From NCBI RefSeq assembly GCF_006715765.1, contig NZ_VFNV01000001.1, forward strand, positions 1,736,001-1,800,000: 64,000 nt of DNA, in the 5' to 3' direction. Under the pieces are notes generated by a model. It was not told the DNA's origin, ran no database searches, and saw only the letters and a list, made by a program, of their open reading frames with translations. Shown piece by piece: positions 7,694 through 16,524 of the stretch. Origin of the DNA: Rarobacter incanus. Its GTDB lineage: Bacteria > Actinomycetota > Actinomycetes > Actinomycetales > Cellulomonadaceae. Made by a program: the position numbers and the translations under genes. How positions within the stretch are numbered: the stretch's first letter is position 1; every line of letters starts with the position of its first letter.

Positions 7694-8956
7694 CTAGTTT
7701 TGTGGCAAGTTGTCCACCGCCTTTTCAATCCACTTCGCGACCGTATCGATGTACTCAGTGCGAATAGGTTCGGGCGACAGCGCCAAGTCGTGGGCCCCCG
7801 CGAAACGAACCAGATCGACGCGCGGGCCAAGCTTGAGCGATGCGGCCGCGATGCGGTCGGCATCCAAGACGCTATCGCTGGTCAGGAGTCGTTCGTGGTT
7901 TCCCGACCGGGGCCCATTCTCGGTAGAGCACGCCACCAACACGGGTACGGGGAGTGCAAGGCCTCGCTGAACGGCGCGGTGCCCACGGCGGATGGCAGCG
8001 AGCCAGGCGGCCCGAGCGGGAAAGCCCTTCTCGGGACGCATCGATAGATCGAAGGCCCATTCACCTCCCGTTGTGAGGTGCAGCGCGCGCCGGTAGCTCA
8101 CATCCATCGAGCTGAGTGGCAGGCGCGGCGCGATAGGAGAAAGTAGACGCGACGCCACGGCGCCAAGGGCTCGCCACCAAGCAGGGCCCTGCATAGCGAT
8201 CCAAGGGCTATTGAGGACGAGGGCCGCGATCGGCCCCGCCGGTGGTGTGGTTTGCGTGTGGTGGTTGGTTTCCGTGGGTGTGGTTTGCGTGTGGTGGTTG
8301 GTTTCCGTGGGTGTGGTGGTGCTTTTGATGGGCGCAGTTTGCCTCTTGGCAGAGGCGGATCGCTTGCCGCCTTCGCGCGGCGTTCGGGCGTGCGCTCGAG
8401 CGGAGATCCACAGTGGCGCGATCAACCCGCCTGTCGAATGGCCCATGACGACGACCTTCGAGTACCCCAACTCGGTCGTGATGATGCGGATGGCGGCATC
8501 GAGCTCTTCGAAATACTCGCTGAGGTCATCCGTGTAGTTCGCGGTCTGCCCCGAACGCAGCGATCGGCCGTACCTGCGTAGGTCGATAGCGAAGAAACCG
8601 TATCCCGCTGCAGTGATGCGCTTGCCAAGGTGCGCTTGGAAGAAGTAATCAGCGAACCCGTGGATGTAGAGCACAGCCGTAGCGCATCCGCGTGAACGCT
8701 CCGGTTTTGAACCGCTATTGTTGCGCGCCAAATCACCAGAAACCTCGTCATAAACGCGGCCGCTCGACTCTGGTCGGGGAGCGCGGTCGTCGATTAGCGA
8801 CTGATTGGCCTGATCAGGACTGCCTCCTGGCGAATAGGCGACGAGGGTCGCAACCGGGGGGTCTGGGCACAAGTTTGATCCCTTGGCACTGGTGAGCTCT
8901 ATTGTTGTCCGGGCCCATCCGGATCCGAGTTGATCTGGGTGCCATCGTGTCGGCAT
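7694..8956 (-). CDS. Alpha/beta hydrolase (lysophospholipase/S33-like)
   Basis: A 420-residue alpha/beta hydrolase. The oxyanion region 'LYIHGFADYF', the nucleophile elbow GHSTGG and a C-terminal His in 'AGAHDLALSPEP' are visible; an acid residue is likely in the segment shortly before it (LDADR). The family includes monoacylglycerol lipases and serine aminopeptidases, so the substrate is unknown. I start at the ATG at 8956, five bases after the end of the DUF222-HNH gene and probably co-transcribed; a longer frame runs back through that gene and is not credible. There is no signal peptide. A hydrophilic insertion after the nucleophile contains a tandem 11-residue repeat (Thr/His/Gln-rich) that looks like a recent expansion. 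Confidence 0.8.
   Translation of the reverse strand: MPTRWHPDQLGSGWARTTIELTSAKGSNLCPDPPVATLVAYSPGGSPDQANQSLIDDRAPRPESSGRVYDEVSGDLARNNSGSKPERSRGCATAVLYIHGFADYFFQAHLGKRITAAGYGFFAIDLRRYGRSLRSGQTANYTDDLSEYFEELDAAIRIITTELGYSKVVVMGHSTGGLIAPLWISARAHARTPREGGKRSASAKRQTAPIKSTTTPTETNHHTQTTPTETNHHTQTTPPAGPIAALVLNSPWIAMQGPAWWRALGAVASRLLSPIAPRLPLSSMDVSYRRALHLTTGGEWAFDLSMRPEKGFPARAAWLAAIRRGHRAVQRGLALPVPVLVACSTENGPRSGNHERLLTSDSVLDADRIAAASLKLGPRVDLVRFAGAHDLALSPEPIRTEYIDTVAKWIEKAVDNLPQN
8245..8310. repeat. 33-bp in-frame tandem repeat inside the hydrolase
   Basis: Two exact 33-base copies (8245-8277, 8278-8310) with a partial third. The length is a multiple of three, so the frame is kept and 11 residues (TETNHHTQTTP type) are duplicated in a surface loop. 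Confidence 0.9.
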
Positions 8957-8961
8957 GCGGA

Positions 8962-10722
8962 TCACTCTATCGGCTGCCACTGTGCGGTGGGGCTGTAGCT
9001 CCCCGGCGGACCGAAGTGCCATGCTCCGTTGATGCGCCGCATGGCTATGTTGTTGCGGTCGCAGTGGTTGTGATGCCAGTAGCACAGGAGCGCTCCGGTG
9101 AGCGTTGAGGTGTGGCCGCCGTCTGCCCAATGAACGGTGGCATGGTGTACTTCGCATAGTTGCGGTGGCGCGTCGCAGGTCGGCCACACGCAGGTGCGGT
9201 CACGCGCGATGATGGCTCGGCGTCTGTTGCCGGTCAGGACGCGAGCGGATCTGCCGAGGTTGAGGATTTGGCTGTCGGGACCAAAGATGACTCGGTTGAT
9301 GGTGCCGGTGGTAGCTATCCAGCGCAGGACGCTGTGCGGTATCGGCCCGGTTCCGTCGGCCCAATGTGCGGGTGGGCGCGAGATCAGTGTGTGGAGGTCC
9401 TGGGGGAGGGGACGTGATTGGCCGCCCGCGCTGCCCGGGAGTGGCGGCCCGTTGTGGTCGAACAAGGTCTGGGCCCGTTGGTCTGCTATGGGTGGCGAAG
9501 CGCCGTGCCTGGAGACTTTCCCCGTGCTCTCTGCGGCCATGAGGTCTTCGTAGCCTCGCATCACGTGACAGAGTTCGGTGTAGGACACGGTCACTGTCAA
9601 GTGCGTTTGTACTCGTCGGTCGGCACTAGACGATGTGTCTTGACCGCTCGGCATGTCCGTGCCGACTGCTGCGGGTGTAGGGGTTTTGTTCTCAAGGATG
9701 GGACGCCCTGCGGCGAGATGCGCCATCGCCGTTAGGGCGATTGCGTTGCGTTGCCCGGCGGTGAAGAGGGGCTTCGTCCCGAGCGGGTCGGGTTCCTCAG
9801 CGCCCAAGACCGAAGCCGTCTGTCGGCCATTGTTGGCATTCGAGACGGCAACGGGGCTTGATTCGCTGCTGCTGCTATCGGCAAGGCCGCCGCTGTCTGC
9901 GGTACTGCTCGGGGTGGTGGCAATCAGGGTGTTATTGATCGCGGTCAGGGTTGCTTTGATCAGTTGCCCGTTGGCGTGGGTGAGGAATCCGGTGAGGTGA
10001 TATCCATCGAGGGTGTGGGAGATCTCGAGATACTCGCGTCGGGTGCGCTCGCGGTATGCGCGGTCGGCTTGGTCTGGGTCGGCTACCAAAGCGAAGTGCT
10101 CAGTAATCCGGCGCATCACTTGCGGCTCGAAGAGGGAGGCCATGGCGATGAGTTGTTCCTCGCATGTCGACGGCGGATCAGCCACGCTGGTGGTCGCAGC
10201 CTGGTCAGTGTCGCTCGTGGGGTCTGCGAGCGGTTCGGGGGCTGGGAGAGTCGAATCTGCGCCTTCGGAGGTTGCGTGGAGTGCGGCGACCCGCGCGCTT
10301 GTGTTTGCCGTGTTCGCGATCAAGTACGCGTTTGTCAGGGGAATGGTCCCTGCGCGGGCGGCGTCAGCAGTAGCGGGCAAAACGGATCGCAAGGTGCGTG
10401 CCGTGTTGACCTGACGGCGAGCGTCACGGTAGGTGATGTGGTCTTGGCGTGCGAGCCAGGCGGCCGCAGATCGCGACCCGTCGCCGGCCCAACCGTTTTG
10501 CGCGTCAATGATCCCTAACCAGTCCAAATTCAAAGCCGATAGACGTTCGGTCACCCGACTACAACTGGCGCGAGCCCGGAGCGCGAATTCCATGTCGTCA
10601 TCACGCGCCGATCTGGCCGCCAGCGCAGCGCACGCTGCACCCAGGAGATCGACAAGATCCGCACGCGAAAGATCGCTGAGATCACCGACGGGGGACTGTG
10701 TGTCCCACGAGTTTGAGCCCAT
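8962..10722 (-). CDS. DUF222 domain-containing HNH endonuclease-like protein
   Basis: A 586-residue member of the actinobacterial DUF222-HNH family (related to the 13E12 repeat family), which is often present in many copies per genome. The N-terminal helical DUF222 region covers roughly residues 20-330. The C-terminal HNH motif includes 'RDRTCVWPTC', 'EVHHATVHW' and 'LLCYWHHNHCDRN', with paired cysteines that can bind zinc. The ATG at 10722 has AAAGGA seven bases upstream; an ATG 13 codons earlier lacks such a site. The role of the family is not settled; nuclease activity is inferred from the HNH core only. Two internal Ser/Thr/Ala-rich stretches separate the parts. The hydrolase gene follows after five bases. 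Confidence 0.88.
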   Translation of the reverse strand: MGSNSWDTQSPVGDLSDLSRADLVDLLGAACAALAARSARDDDMEFALRARASCSRVTERLSALNLDWLGIIDAQNGWAGDGSRSAAAWLARQDHITYRDARRQVNTARTLRSVLPATADAARAGTIPLTNAYLIANTANTSARVAALHATSEGADSTLPAPEPLADPTSDTDQAATTSVADPPSTCEEQLIAMASLFEPQVMRRITEHFALVADPDQADRAYRERTRREYLEISHTLDGYHLTGFLTHANGQLIKATLTAINNTLIATTPSSTADSGGLADSSSSESSPVAVSNANNGRQTASVLGAEEPDPLGTKPLFTAGQRNAIALTAMAHLAAGRPILENKTPTPAAVGTDMPSGQDTSSSADRRVQTHLTVTVSYTELCHVMRGYEDLMAAESTGKVSRHGASPPIADQRAQTLFDHNGPPLPGSAGGQSRPLPQDLHTLISRPPAHWADGTGPIPHSVLRWIATTGTINRVIFGPDSQILNLGRSARVLTGNRRRAIIARDRTCVWPTCDAPPQLCEVHHATVHWADGGHTSTLTGALLCYWHHNHCDRNNIAMRRINGAWHFGPPGSYSPTAQWQPIE

Positions 10723-11198
10723 CGAATTGTCCTTTCCGCGAATCGTCGATACCTGTAGCACCGCCAGTGCCTGTGCTGTGCCTGTTCCGCTGCCAGTGCC
10801 TGTGCCTGCTTCGTGTCGAACAACGACATCTGCCGGGCCGTCGCCGCAGAAACAGTTCGCCGTAGATTTGATGCGGTCGTATCCGCGTCGGAAAACCTGT
10901 ATCTGCTATGACGCCAGTAGGGCGTGCACATGTGTTTTCTAGCTACCTGTCAACCGCCGACGCCGTGATCGCAACATCGCCCTGATGGGCGGGCGCGCAC
11001 GACGCGCATGGCGGGAATCACGGCGTATAAGGCAAAGAATCAATCCGTCTGACCGATTCATGCCAACCGGGCAATGCCCTTGCCGCTTCCGCTCCGTACG
11101 AACAAGCATATCACACATCGTACGCATGTACTACGGGCTGGAGTGTGCGCCATGGGAATTGAATGCGCTGGAGCGCGAGAGCGGGTTTTGTGCCGACG

Positions 11199-11262
11199 CG
11201 CGTGCTGCGCACTGTCCGGTTGGAGGGCGGTCTCCACACGCGTGCTGCGCACTGTCCGGTTG
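11199..11262. repeat. Tandem 40-bp repeat upstream of clpB
   Basis: Two exact 24-base copies (11199-11222 and 11239-11262) sit at a 40-base period within the 715-base gap between the HNH gene and clpB. The rest of each 40-base unit is only partly alike. No gene is supported in 10723-11437; the HAIR site below is the other identifiable element. Confidence 0.8.
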
Positions 11263-11332
11263 ACGTGTGGTCTCGACCCACGAAGCTGCGCGCAACGCGA
11301 CCGGCAAAACCCCGCCCCACTTCCCAATTCAC

Positions 11333-11353
11333 CTTGAGCGGAATAGACTCAAC
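11333..11353. promoter_or_regulatory. HAIR operator (HspR binding site)
   Basis: The inverted repeat CTTGAGC-N7-ACTCAAC differs from the HspR consensus CTTGAGT-N7-ACTCAAG only at the outer or inner arm ends. It lies 84 bases before the clpB ATG. HspR represses dnaK and clpB operons in actinobacteria, so heat-shock derepression of clpB is expected. Confidence 0.85.
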
Positions 11354-11437
11354 TTTGGTGGCGTTGTGACTCATAGAAAATACACATCCCGATCTCTACG
11401 AGCCGCAACCCGGTGAGAAACGGGGCCAGGAGGATTC

Positions 11438-14029
11438 ATGGAAACGAAATTCACAACACTCTCGCAAGAGGCAATCGGCGACGCACTGCAGGCTGCCACG
11501 GCGGCATCAAATCCCTACGCCGAACCCGTCCACCTGCTCAGCGCGCTGATCGAGCACGGCGGCATGGCCAGCGCCCTGCTCGAAGCGGCGAACGTCGACC
11601 CGCAGGTCGTGGGCCGCAACGCGCGCGCCGCACTCATGCAATTGCCGCAGGTCAGCGGTTCGTCGGTCGCTGAGGCGCGGCCGTCGGGCGCGCTGGGACG
11701 GGCGATCGAGGCGGCAAAGAAGGCGGCGGAAGAACAAGGGGACGAGTTCATCTCCGCCGAAATGCTCGTTCTCGGAATAGCGGCAGGCACCGATGCGGGC
11801 GCCAAGGCGCTGCACTCTGCGGGAGCAACCGCCGAAGCGCTGCGCAAGGCGCTGCCGTTGGTGCGCACGAGCGGGCCGGTGACATCGGCAAACCCGGAAG
11901 GCACCTACAAGTCGCTCGAACAGTACGGCGTGGACCTGACCGCGGCGGCGCGCGAAGGCAAACTCGACCCCGTCATCGGGCGCGATGCGGAAATACGCCG
12001 CGTCGTGCAGGTGCTTTCGCGCCGCACCAAGAACAACCCGGTGCTGATCGGCGAACCCGGGGTCGGAAAGACCGCCGTTGTGGAGGGACTTGCCCAGCGC
12101 ATCGTCGCGGGCGACGTGCCCGACTCGCTGAAGAACCGCAAACTGGTCTCGCTCGACCTGGCAGCGATGGTGGCCGGTGCCAAATACCGCGGCGAATTCG
12201 AGGAACGCCTGAAGGCCGTCCTGGAGGAAATCAAGAAGTCCGAAGGCGAAGTCATCACCTTCATCGACGAGATTCACACGGTCGTCGGTGCGGGCGCAGG
12301 CGGCGAGGGCGCTATGGACGCGGGCAACATGCTCAAGCCCATGCTGGCGCGCGGCGAGTTGCGCCTGGTGGGCGCGACGACTCTTGACGAATACCGCGAA
12401 CACATCGAGAAGGACCCCGCCTTGGAGCGGCGGTTCCAGCAGGTATTTGTCGGCGAGCCGTCCGTCGAGGACACCGTCGCGATTCTGCGCGGGCTCAAGG
12501 GCCGCTACGAGGCGCACCACGGGGTCACTATCGATGACTCCGCGTTGGTTGCCGCCGCCACCTTGTCGAACCGGTACATTTCCGGGCGCCAGTTGCCGGA
12601 TAAGGCGATCGACCTGGTCGATGAGGCAGCGAGCCGGCTGCGAATGGAGATGGATTCCTCGCCCGTCGAGATCGACGAGTTGCAGCGCCAGGTCACGCGC
12701 CTGGAGATGGAGGCGACCGTCCTGGCCAAATCCGAGGATGAGGGATCGCGTGAACGCCTGGATCACCTCAACGCGGAACTGGCCGACAAGAAGGAGCAGC
12801 TCGGCGCGCTCAATGCGCGGTGGGAGAAGGAGAAGAGCGGGCTCAACGTCGTCGGTGACCTGAAAAAGAAGCTGGACGAGCTCAACACGGCCGCGGAACG
12901 CGCGGAGCGGGAAGGCGATCTGGAGGCCGCGGGACGCATCAGGTATGGCGAAATCCCGGAAATCAACAGGCAGATTGCCGATGCCGAGGCCCGCGAGGCC
13001 GCCGGCGAGAAGACCGAGTCGCCGCTGGTCGGCGACCACGTCGGCGCCGACGAAATTGCCGAGGTCGTTTCCGCCTGGACCGGGATACCTGCAGGCCGGA
13101 TGCTCCAGGGTGAATCCGAAAAGCTGCTGCACATGGAGGACTTCATCGGCAAGCGGCTGATCGGACAGGCGGCCGCCGTGCACTCGGTGGCGGACGCCGT
13201 GCGCCGCACGCGCGCCGGCATTGCCGACCCGAACCGACCTACCGGATCGTTCCTGTTCCTGGGACCGACCGGCGTCGGCAAGACCGAGCTGGCGAAGGCT
13301 CTGGCCGAATTCCTCTTCGACGATGAGCGCGCCATGGTCCGCATCGACATGTCGGAATACGGCGAGAAGCACTCCGTGGCGCGCCTGGTCGGCGCCCCCC
13401 CGGGGTACGTCGGCTACGAGGAGGGCGGCCAGCTGACGGAGGCCGTGCGGCGGCGCCCATATTCGGTGGTGCTGCTCGACGAGGTGGAAAAGGCGCACCC
13501 CGACGTCTTCGACATCCTGTTGCAGGTACTGGACGACGGGCGCCTGACCGACGGACAGGGGCGGACCGTTGATTTCCGCAACGTGATCTTGATCCTGACG
13601 TCGAACCTCGGGTCGCAATTCTTGGTCGATCCCACCCTCGATGAAGCCACGAAGCGAGAGTCGGTAATGACGGCGGTGCGCTCGTCCTTCAAGCCTGAGT
13701 TCTTGAACCGGCTCGATGACGTGATCGTATTCGATCCGCTGACGCTCGACCAGCTGGGCGGAATCGTGGACATTCAGGTCGCGGGGTTGGCGAAGCGACT
13801 GGTCGACCGCCGATTGTCGCTGGATGTGACGCCCGCCGCGCGCGAGTGGCTGGCGATGGAGGGCTTCGATCCGGCTTATGGTGCCCGGCCGCTGCGGCGA
13901 CTGGTGCAGCGTGAGATAGGCGACAAGTTGGCGCGTGAAATCCTGTCCGGGGCTGTTACCGACGGCGACACGGTTGTGGTGGACCGCTCAGATGAATCCG
14001 CGGACGGGCTGAGCGTGACCAAGGCGTAG
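11438..14029 (+). CDS. clpB: Chaperone ATPase ClpB
   Basis: ClpB disaggregase, 863 residues, the family's normal length. It works with DnaK to pull proteins out of aggregates in the cytoplasm. An N-terminal Clp_N repeat pair covers about residues 1-145. The first AAA domain has Walker A GEPGVGKT (about 205) and Walker B FIDEIHT. The coiled-coil M-domain that distinguishes ClpB from ClpA/ClpC covers about 410-530 (charged, '[20 protein letters not shown]'). The second AAA has GPTGVGKT (about 605) and [10 protein letters not shown], and a C-terminal small domain follows. AGGAGG lies five bases before the ATG. A HAIR operator lies upstream and a bidirectional terminator downstream, so it is a single-gene unit. 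Confidence 0.98.
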   Translation: METKFTTLSQEAIGDALQAATAASNPYAEPVHLLSALIEHGGMASALLEAANVDPQVVGRNARAALMQLPQVSGSSVAEARPSGALGRAIEAAKKAAEEQGDEFISAEMLVLGIAAGTDAGAKALHSAGATAEALRKALPLVRTSGPVTSANPEGTYKSLEQYGVDLTAAAREGKLDPVIGRDAEIRRVVQVLSRRTKNNPVLIGEPGVGKTAVVEGLAQRIVAGDVPDSLKNRKLVSLDLAAMVAGAKYRGEFEERLKAVLEEIKKSEGEVITFIDEIHTVVGAGAGGEGAMDAGNMLKPMLARGELRLVGATTLDEYREHIEKDPALERRFQQVFVGEPSVEDTVAILRGLKGRYEAHHGVTIDDSALVAAATLSNRYISGRQLPDKAIDLVDEAASRLRMEMDSSPVEIDELQRQVTRLEMEATVLAKSEDEGSRERLDHLNAELADKKEQLGALNARWEKEKSGLNVVGDLKKKLDELNTAAERAEREGDLEAAGRIRYGEIPEINRQIADAEAREAAGEKTESPLVGDHVGADEIAEVVSAWTGIPAGRMLQGESEKLLHMEDFIGKRLIGQAAAVHSVADAVRRTRAGIADPNRPTGSFLFLGPTGVGKTELAKALAEFLFDDERAMVRIDMSEYGEKHSVARLVGAPPGYVGYEEGGQLTEAVRRRPYSVVLLDEVEKAHPDVFDILLQVLDDGRLTDGQGRTVDFRNVILILTSNLGSQFLVDPTLDEATKRESVMTAVRSSFKPEFLNRLDDVIVFDPLTLDQLGGIVDIQVAGLAKRLVDRRLSLDVTPAAREWLAMEGFDPAYGARPLRRLVQREIGDKLAREILSGAVTDGDTVVVDRSDESADGLSVTKA

Positions 14030-14070
14030 CGGAGCGAAGTGAGCGTTTCCGGGGCGTAGCGGCGGGCTTT

Positions 14071-14108
14071 GGGCGATAAGGGACGAGGCCACCTCCCCCT
14101 TATCGCCC
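14071..14108. terminator. Bidirectional terminator after clpB
   Basis: A perfect 12-base stem (GGGCGATAAGGG at 14071-14082 with its complement at 14097-14108) and a 14-base loop lie between clpB and the convergent small membrane gene. It can serve both strands. Confidence 0.8.
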
Positions 14109-14150
14109 GCCGCCGGTCAGCGCCCGCCCGCCGGTTGAGGCCGTGGCGAA

Positions 14151-14474
14151 TTAGCGTTTCCTGGGCCGCGGCCAGGTGAGAGGCTCACGGCTCCTGCGGC
14201 GCAGGGTCAGTCCGATGCACAGTGGAACGACGATCACGATCACATAGGAAAGCCACACCGGCCCGGGTAGCGGCAGTCGCCAGAGCGATCCGAGTGCGAA
14301 CGCCGTGATGACTGTGGCCGTTCTCCGTGCGTCGCGGAGTGTCGGCCCGTCGCGCTCGGTCGAGCGGTGCGGCTTTGGCAGCGGTCTCGCCCAGAGGAAC
14401 GCTGCGCACCCACTGCCCGCCGCGAACAGAATGCTGAGTGCCGTCAAAGCACACGTCGACAGCACTATACTCAT
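14151..14474 (-). CDS. Small membrane protein paired with a secreted protein
   Basis: A 107-residue protein with three hydrophobic helices (about residues 5-28, 53-68 and 72-91) and a very basic C-terminus (RRRSREPLTWPRPRKR). I do not recognise a family. Its ATG overlaps the stop of the upstream secreted-protein gene by four bases (ATGA), so the two are translated together. Pairing of an exported protein having a hydrophobic C-terminal domain with a small membrane protein resembles bacteriocin/immunity arrangements, but nothing in the sequence proves that. It could equally be a membrane partner or anchor. Confidence 0.6.
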   Translation of the reverse strand: MSIVLSTCALTALSILFAAGSGCAAFLWARPLPKPHRSTERDGPTLRDARRTATVITAFALGSLWRLPLPGPVWLSYVIVIVVPLCIGLTLRRRSREPLTWPRPRKR

Positions 14475-15625
14475 CGGGCGACTTCAAGAACGATCGCGAC
14501 ACAACTCCCAATTCCAAGTATTTCGCCGAGCAACTTGCCGCCCCCACCGATGAGGTCCCCAACCGCGTCGATCTGGTCTTTGGTGAGGTTCTTTCGTGAC
14601 TTTACGTACTTCTTGATCTTGTCGATTACTGTTTCCCACCGCGCACCCAATTTGTTGTACGCGCGAATGAGTCTAGTGGATCCCTTAATGACTTTGTCCG
14701 CCTTAGCAAACGCGCGCACCACTTTCGCCCCCACGACCGTGAATGAAGCGAGTTGGCCGATGCATGCAGCCGTAGTTGCGGTCCACCACCACCAACTCGG
14801 GTCAGCCACGATGGGATACTCGGCCTCGGCGGAAGGCTCGATGATTTGAGTGAGGGTGCCGTCGTTGAGTTCGTAGCGGGTGGGGACGGGATTGCCGTTT
14901 GCATCTGTAGCCCAAGGGGCAGCGATTTCGGCGACTTTCTCGGTCTTGGTCACAGTGGTGGTTTCGGCTTCTGGGATGGCTGCGAGTTGGTCGATTTGTT
15001 TGTCGGTGAGTTTGTCGAGAGAGTCGAGGGACAGCGAGTTTTCGCCGAGGATACTGGTCACGGCGGCGTTGATCCGAGCATCTTCGCCGGGTAGCGGAAC
15101 TTCAGTCTCAGTTCGTGCGAAGACCGAAATTGATTCGTCCGTGTTCTCCGCGAGGGTGGCGCCATCTGGCAAATCGATTTTGTAGTCAAAGGCTGTGGGA
15201 GATTCGCTGCTTTCGATGACTGTAAGGACGCGCACGCCACCCGCAAGCGGTTGAACCGCGACGGTGGTGTCTTGCGCGGTCGGGTAAGTGATAGTGCCGT
15301 CATCGCTTCGCTTGGCAGTCTGGGCCCCAGTAAGTTCTGGTAACGATAGTTGAATGGTTTCCTGCGTCCCTGGGGTTTGGAATTCCACCGCATCATTGGG
15401 GTCGTTAGGTACTTCGACAACGCCACCAGGATCCTGCGCAACGTACCCATCGCCGACAGATAATACTTCGGTGACCGGGATGGAATCGGGGGCGGCCGCA
15501 GCAATAATTCCAGCGGTGACAGTCGCCTCGCTTATGGGGTCCGCCGCTTGGGCTGTGCCAGCCGCAGCCGTTAGGAGACTGGTGGCAGTGAGCATCGTAA
15601 TCACGATACGAGCAGGGGTCTTCAT
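14471..15625 (-). CDS. Secreted protein with DPSWW motif and hydrophobic C-terminal domain
   Basis: A 384-residue exported protein. The ATG at 15625 follows a GAGAGAG purine run and gives a clean signal peptide (Lys-Thr-Pro-Ala-Arg start, hydrophobic core, AQA cleavage). Residues 30-250 are acidic and beta-rich. The segment 'EYPIVADPSWWWW' at about 285-297 is a motif seen in many actinobacterial exported proteins of unknown role, usually before a variable C-terminal domain. Here that domain (about 300-384) is helical, Lys-rich in the middle, and ends in a glycine-rich hydrophobic stretch (GGGGKLLGEILGIG), which could insert in membranes. It is coupled to a downstream membrane gene. Function is unknown; a toxin-like or surface role are both possible. 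Confidence 0.75.
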   Translation of the reverse strand: MKTPARIVITMLTATSLLTAAAGTAQAADPISEATVTAGIIAAAAPDSIPVTEVLSVGDGYVAQDPGGVVEVPNDPNDAVEFQTPGTQETIQLSLPELTGAQTAKRSDDGTITYPTAQDTTVAVQPLAGGVRVLTVIESSESPTAFDYKIDLPDGATLAENTDESISVFARTETEVPLPGEDARINAAVTSILGENSLSLDSLDKLTDKQIDQLAAIPEAETTTVTKTEKVAEIAAPWATDANGNPVPTRYELNDGTLTQIIEPSAEAEYPIVADPSWWWWTATTAACIGQLASFTVVGAKVVRAFAKADKVIKGSTRLIRAYNKLGARWETVIDKIKKYVKSRKNLTKDQIDAVGDLIGGGGKLLGEILGIGSCVAIVLEVAR

Positions 15626-15818
15626 CTCTCTCTCTCTCGCTTGTGGGGCGTGGATGCGTGCCCGCGACACCGACGGTACCCGGGCCCTGAGGTTGGCGAT
15701 AAGACGTTAGGCCTATAGGTGAAAATGGTCGAGTATCGCCACCACCGCTGGGCTCGCGGCGCAGCGTCCGCCCCGGCACCGCGAGGGCGATCCGCCAGGG
15801 CAGGCGCGGCTCATTGCC

Positions 15819-16343
15819 CTAGCCTGGGAACGACAGGGTGATGCGGCGGGTCTTCTTCTTGCCATACACGTAGATCGTTCCGGCGTCGTCGCCATGCACG
15901 ATGGTGGCTCCTGCTGTGGTGCGGGACGTGGACTTGATCGTGCGGACCTTCTTGACCAGCCGGGTGCCATCAGCTTTGCCCGTGAGCTTGACGCGGTCCC
16001 CGCGTTTAGCCGTCCACAGCCGCTTGCCGGCCTTGCTCGACTTCTTTGTGAGGATGTCGGGTGCCCCCGGGTAATCGATCAAGAGCACGCCGTTCTTGGG
16101 GTCTAGCTTGGCGCCCACGGAGGCGGAGGAAGTGTAATACTTGATCACCTTCACGTTGATCGTCTTGCGCTTCTCGCTCTTTGCCGCCATGGTCGGGGCC
16201 GCCAACCACGCGGTGTTGCCGGCCGCCGCGTAGCCATGAGTGTCGCGGGAGATATCGGCGAGTGGTGGCGCTGCGTGCGCGGTGGGCGCCAGGAGCGCGC
16301 AGGCGGCGACGCACGCCGGGAGCAGAGTCTTGAATGCCTTCAT
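15819..16343 (-). CDS. Small secreted basic protein
   Basis: A 174-residue exported protein with a signal peptide (MKAFKTLLPACVAACALL, AHA cleavage). The mature part is rich in Lys and beta-strand-like segments: 'TINVKVIKYYTSSASVG', 'GVLLIDYPG', 'DRVKLTGKADGTRLVKKVRTIKS', 'GTIYVYGKKKTRRITLSF'. I do not recognise a family. The composition is like the basic terminal modules of the neighbouring secreted enzymes, so it may be a free-standing wall-associated module (inference). It lies downstream of the terminator of the beta-lactamase-fold gene and has its own upstream gap. Confidence 0.7.
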   Translation of the reverse strand: MKAFKTLLPACVAACALLAPTAHAAPPLADISRDTHGYAAAGNTAWLAAPTMAAKSEKRKTINVKVIKYYTSSASVGAKLDPKNGVLLIDYPGAPDILTKKSSKAGKRLWTAKRGDRVKLTGKADGTRLVKKVRTIKSTSRTTAGATIVHGDDAGTIYVYGKKKTRRITLSFPG

Positions 16344-16422
16344 TGAGCAGCTTTTGGACGAGAACGACTAGAACAGCGTACTCAAAATCTTATATGTGCG
16401 GATGTGGCCGGGTAGGCGGCAC

Positions 16423-16465
16423 GGAAGCGGCCCCGCCCGGAAATTCTCCGGACGGGGCCGCTTCC
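16423..16465 (-). terminator. Strong hairpin after the beta-lactamase-fold gene
   Basis: A 19-base GC-rich stem (16423-16441 with 16447-16465, one G-T pair) and a five-base loop. No T tract follows on either strand. It lies 60 bases after the stop of the minus-strand gene ending at 16525. Confidence 0.75.
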
Positions 16466-16524
16466 CATCAACCAGTTAGTGTGCGCCCCTCGGGTGGTCC
16501 CTCCGTGCAGGCGCGGGTCGGGCC

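Noticed and set aside
10551-10931. A 126-codon ORF overlapping the start of the DUF222-HNH gene
   Set aside because: It overlaps a well-supported gene start, runs through a TGCCTG-rich simple sequence and resembles no family.
11507-13618. A 703-codon open frame on the strand opposite clpB
   Set aside because: It is a shadow of the clpB codon pattern; the peptide has no domain and clpB on the plus strand is certain.
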